From: Blastocatellia bacterium
GTDB lineage: Bacteria > Acidobacteriota > Blastocatellia > Pyrinomonadales > Pyrinomonadaceae
NCBI GenBank assembly: GCA_013695195.1
Contig: JACDAY010000146.1
Coordinates: forward strand, 1 to 13,251
Direction: 5' to 3'
DNA: 13,251 bases
This document shows, in pieces, positions 12,985-13,251 of this stretch. The first letter of the stretch is position 1. Every line of letters begins with the position of its first letter. A model generated the notes under the pieces. The model did not search any database, was not told the DNA's origin, and worked only from the letters and a program-made list of their open reading frames with translations. Both the position numbers and the translations under genes were made by a program.

Positions 12985-13137
12985 AGATTTGGTCATTTTT
13001 GGTCTTCGGCTTGCCACTATGATTAGGACCACATCAAATGTTACTCGCGATGAATGGAGGCATAGCCTCAGGTTTTTATGAAAAGCTTTCGGAAGGGGCA
13101 AGGCCATTCCGCTCATCATATGGGCGTAGCCCTTTTT
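12985..13137. repeat. Hairpin-rich repeat-like region after mtnA
   Basis: Non-coding DNA of 275 nt follows mtnA. It contains GAGGC-ATA-GCCTC (13057-13069, perfect), TTTT-TATG-AAAA (13074-13084 approx), CGGAA/TTCCG (13090-13094, 13107-13111) enclosing GGC-AAG-GCC, and GGGC-GTA-GCCC (13122-13132) followed by TTTTT. The succession of short palindromes with 3-4-nt loops resembles a dispersed palindromic element different from that at 81-182. The last hairpin plus T run could weakly terminate mtnA. A leftward open frame covers this area and runs into mtnA, but reads like translated repeat. Confidence 0.5.
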
Positions 13138-13214
13138 AACTTCCCAGTCGTGTTTCTGTCTCGATTTTGATACACTTTCTATAATTGAATAGTCATTCAT
13201 TTCACTTCAAACTT

Positions 13215-13251
13215 ATGATCAAACGCGAAGAAATCGAGATGGACGTGGTAT
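13215..13251 (+). CDS. Probable 5' end of a CDS cut by the window edge
   Basis: An ATG at 13215 opens a frame reading MIKREEIEMDVV to the last base. A charged start leading into the pattern E-x-D-V-V is common directly before the first beta strand of an FAD-binding fold, as in electron-transfer flavoprotein-ubiquinone oxidoreductases. Twelve residues cannot prove that. No Shine-Dalgarno is visible in the preceding 20 nt, which is common for other genes in this window too. Confidence 0.4.
   Translation, partial: MIKREEIEMDVV

Noticed and set aside
12802..13200. Leftward 132-codon frame overlapping the 3' end of mtnA
   Set aside because: Its C-terminal third is antisense to the conserved mtnA, no Shine-Dalgarno precedes it, and the middle is hairpin-rich repeat DNA. 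No family pattern is recognisable.
1..13251. Search for CRISPR arrays, tRNA genes, attachment sites, toxin-antitoxin pairs or defence genes
   Set aside because: No regularly spaced identical repeats with spacers, no cloverleaf noticed by eye, and no integrase, nuclease or toxin family is visible. A tRNA or Rfam scan could still find something small.

Overview
The window looks like chromosomal DNA of a diderm, menaquinone-using bacterium, most likely an acidobacterium of the Blastocatellia/Pyrinomonadaceae type. The pointers are a secreted VWA protein of the architecture annotated as 'VWFA-related Acidobacterial domain', a DUF6335-like small acidic protein, a TonB-type energy transducer (so an outer membrane), a MenG/UbiE methyltransferase, a BrxC/YtxJ-like bacilliredoxin and several dispersed palindromic repeats. 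This is inference from protein character; no rRNA or other phylogenetic marker is present. No tRNA, rRNA, CRISPR array, transposase or phage gene was seen.

Layout. 1-228: no gene, but a cluster of three hairpins that resembles a REP-type element. 229-5509, all on the minus strand, read right to left: a catalytically degenerate M16 peptidase homologue whose stop codon abuts the start of ubiE/menG; a 63-bp element with perfect 13-bp inverted ends overlapping the ubiE stop; a DppB/DppC-type ABC permease pair with its own likely promoter; and a secreted VWA protein. 5510-5810 is a divergent control region with a possible 46-codon ORF and a helically phased GGAATT triplet. 5811-7097 (plus) is an unusual zinc-ribbon/TM/Gly-rich/TonB protein followed by a strong terminator. 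7301-11720 (minus) is a run of six genes: glgP-type alpha-glucan phosphorylase, a multipass membrane protein overlapping it, a bacilliredoxin 3 nt further on, a DUF971 protein, a small zinc-ribbon protein and the DUF6335-like protein. 11893-12939 (plus) is mtnA, divergent from glgP. 12940-13214 holds a second hairpin-rich repeat, and a CDS appears to start at 13215 and run off the right end.

Functional picture: mostly housekeeping (menaquinone synthesis, glycogen breakdown, methionine salvage, peptide-type import, outer-membrane energisation, thiol redox). I do not see a complete new defence or mobile system. The points most worth a second look are non-coding: 7-nt tandem repeats occupying the ribosome-binding region of both permease genes, the inverted-repeat element at the ubiE stop, and a 19-nt repeat found twice, next to dppC and in the 8022-8134 gap. 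Among proteins, the M16 homologue has lost its HxxEH zinc site without its active partner nearby, and the TonB protein carries an N-terminal cytoplasmic zinc ribbon.
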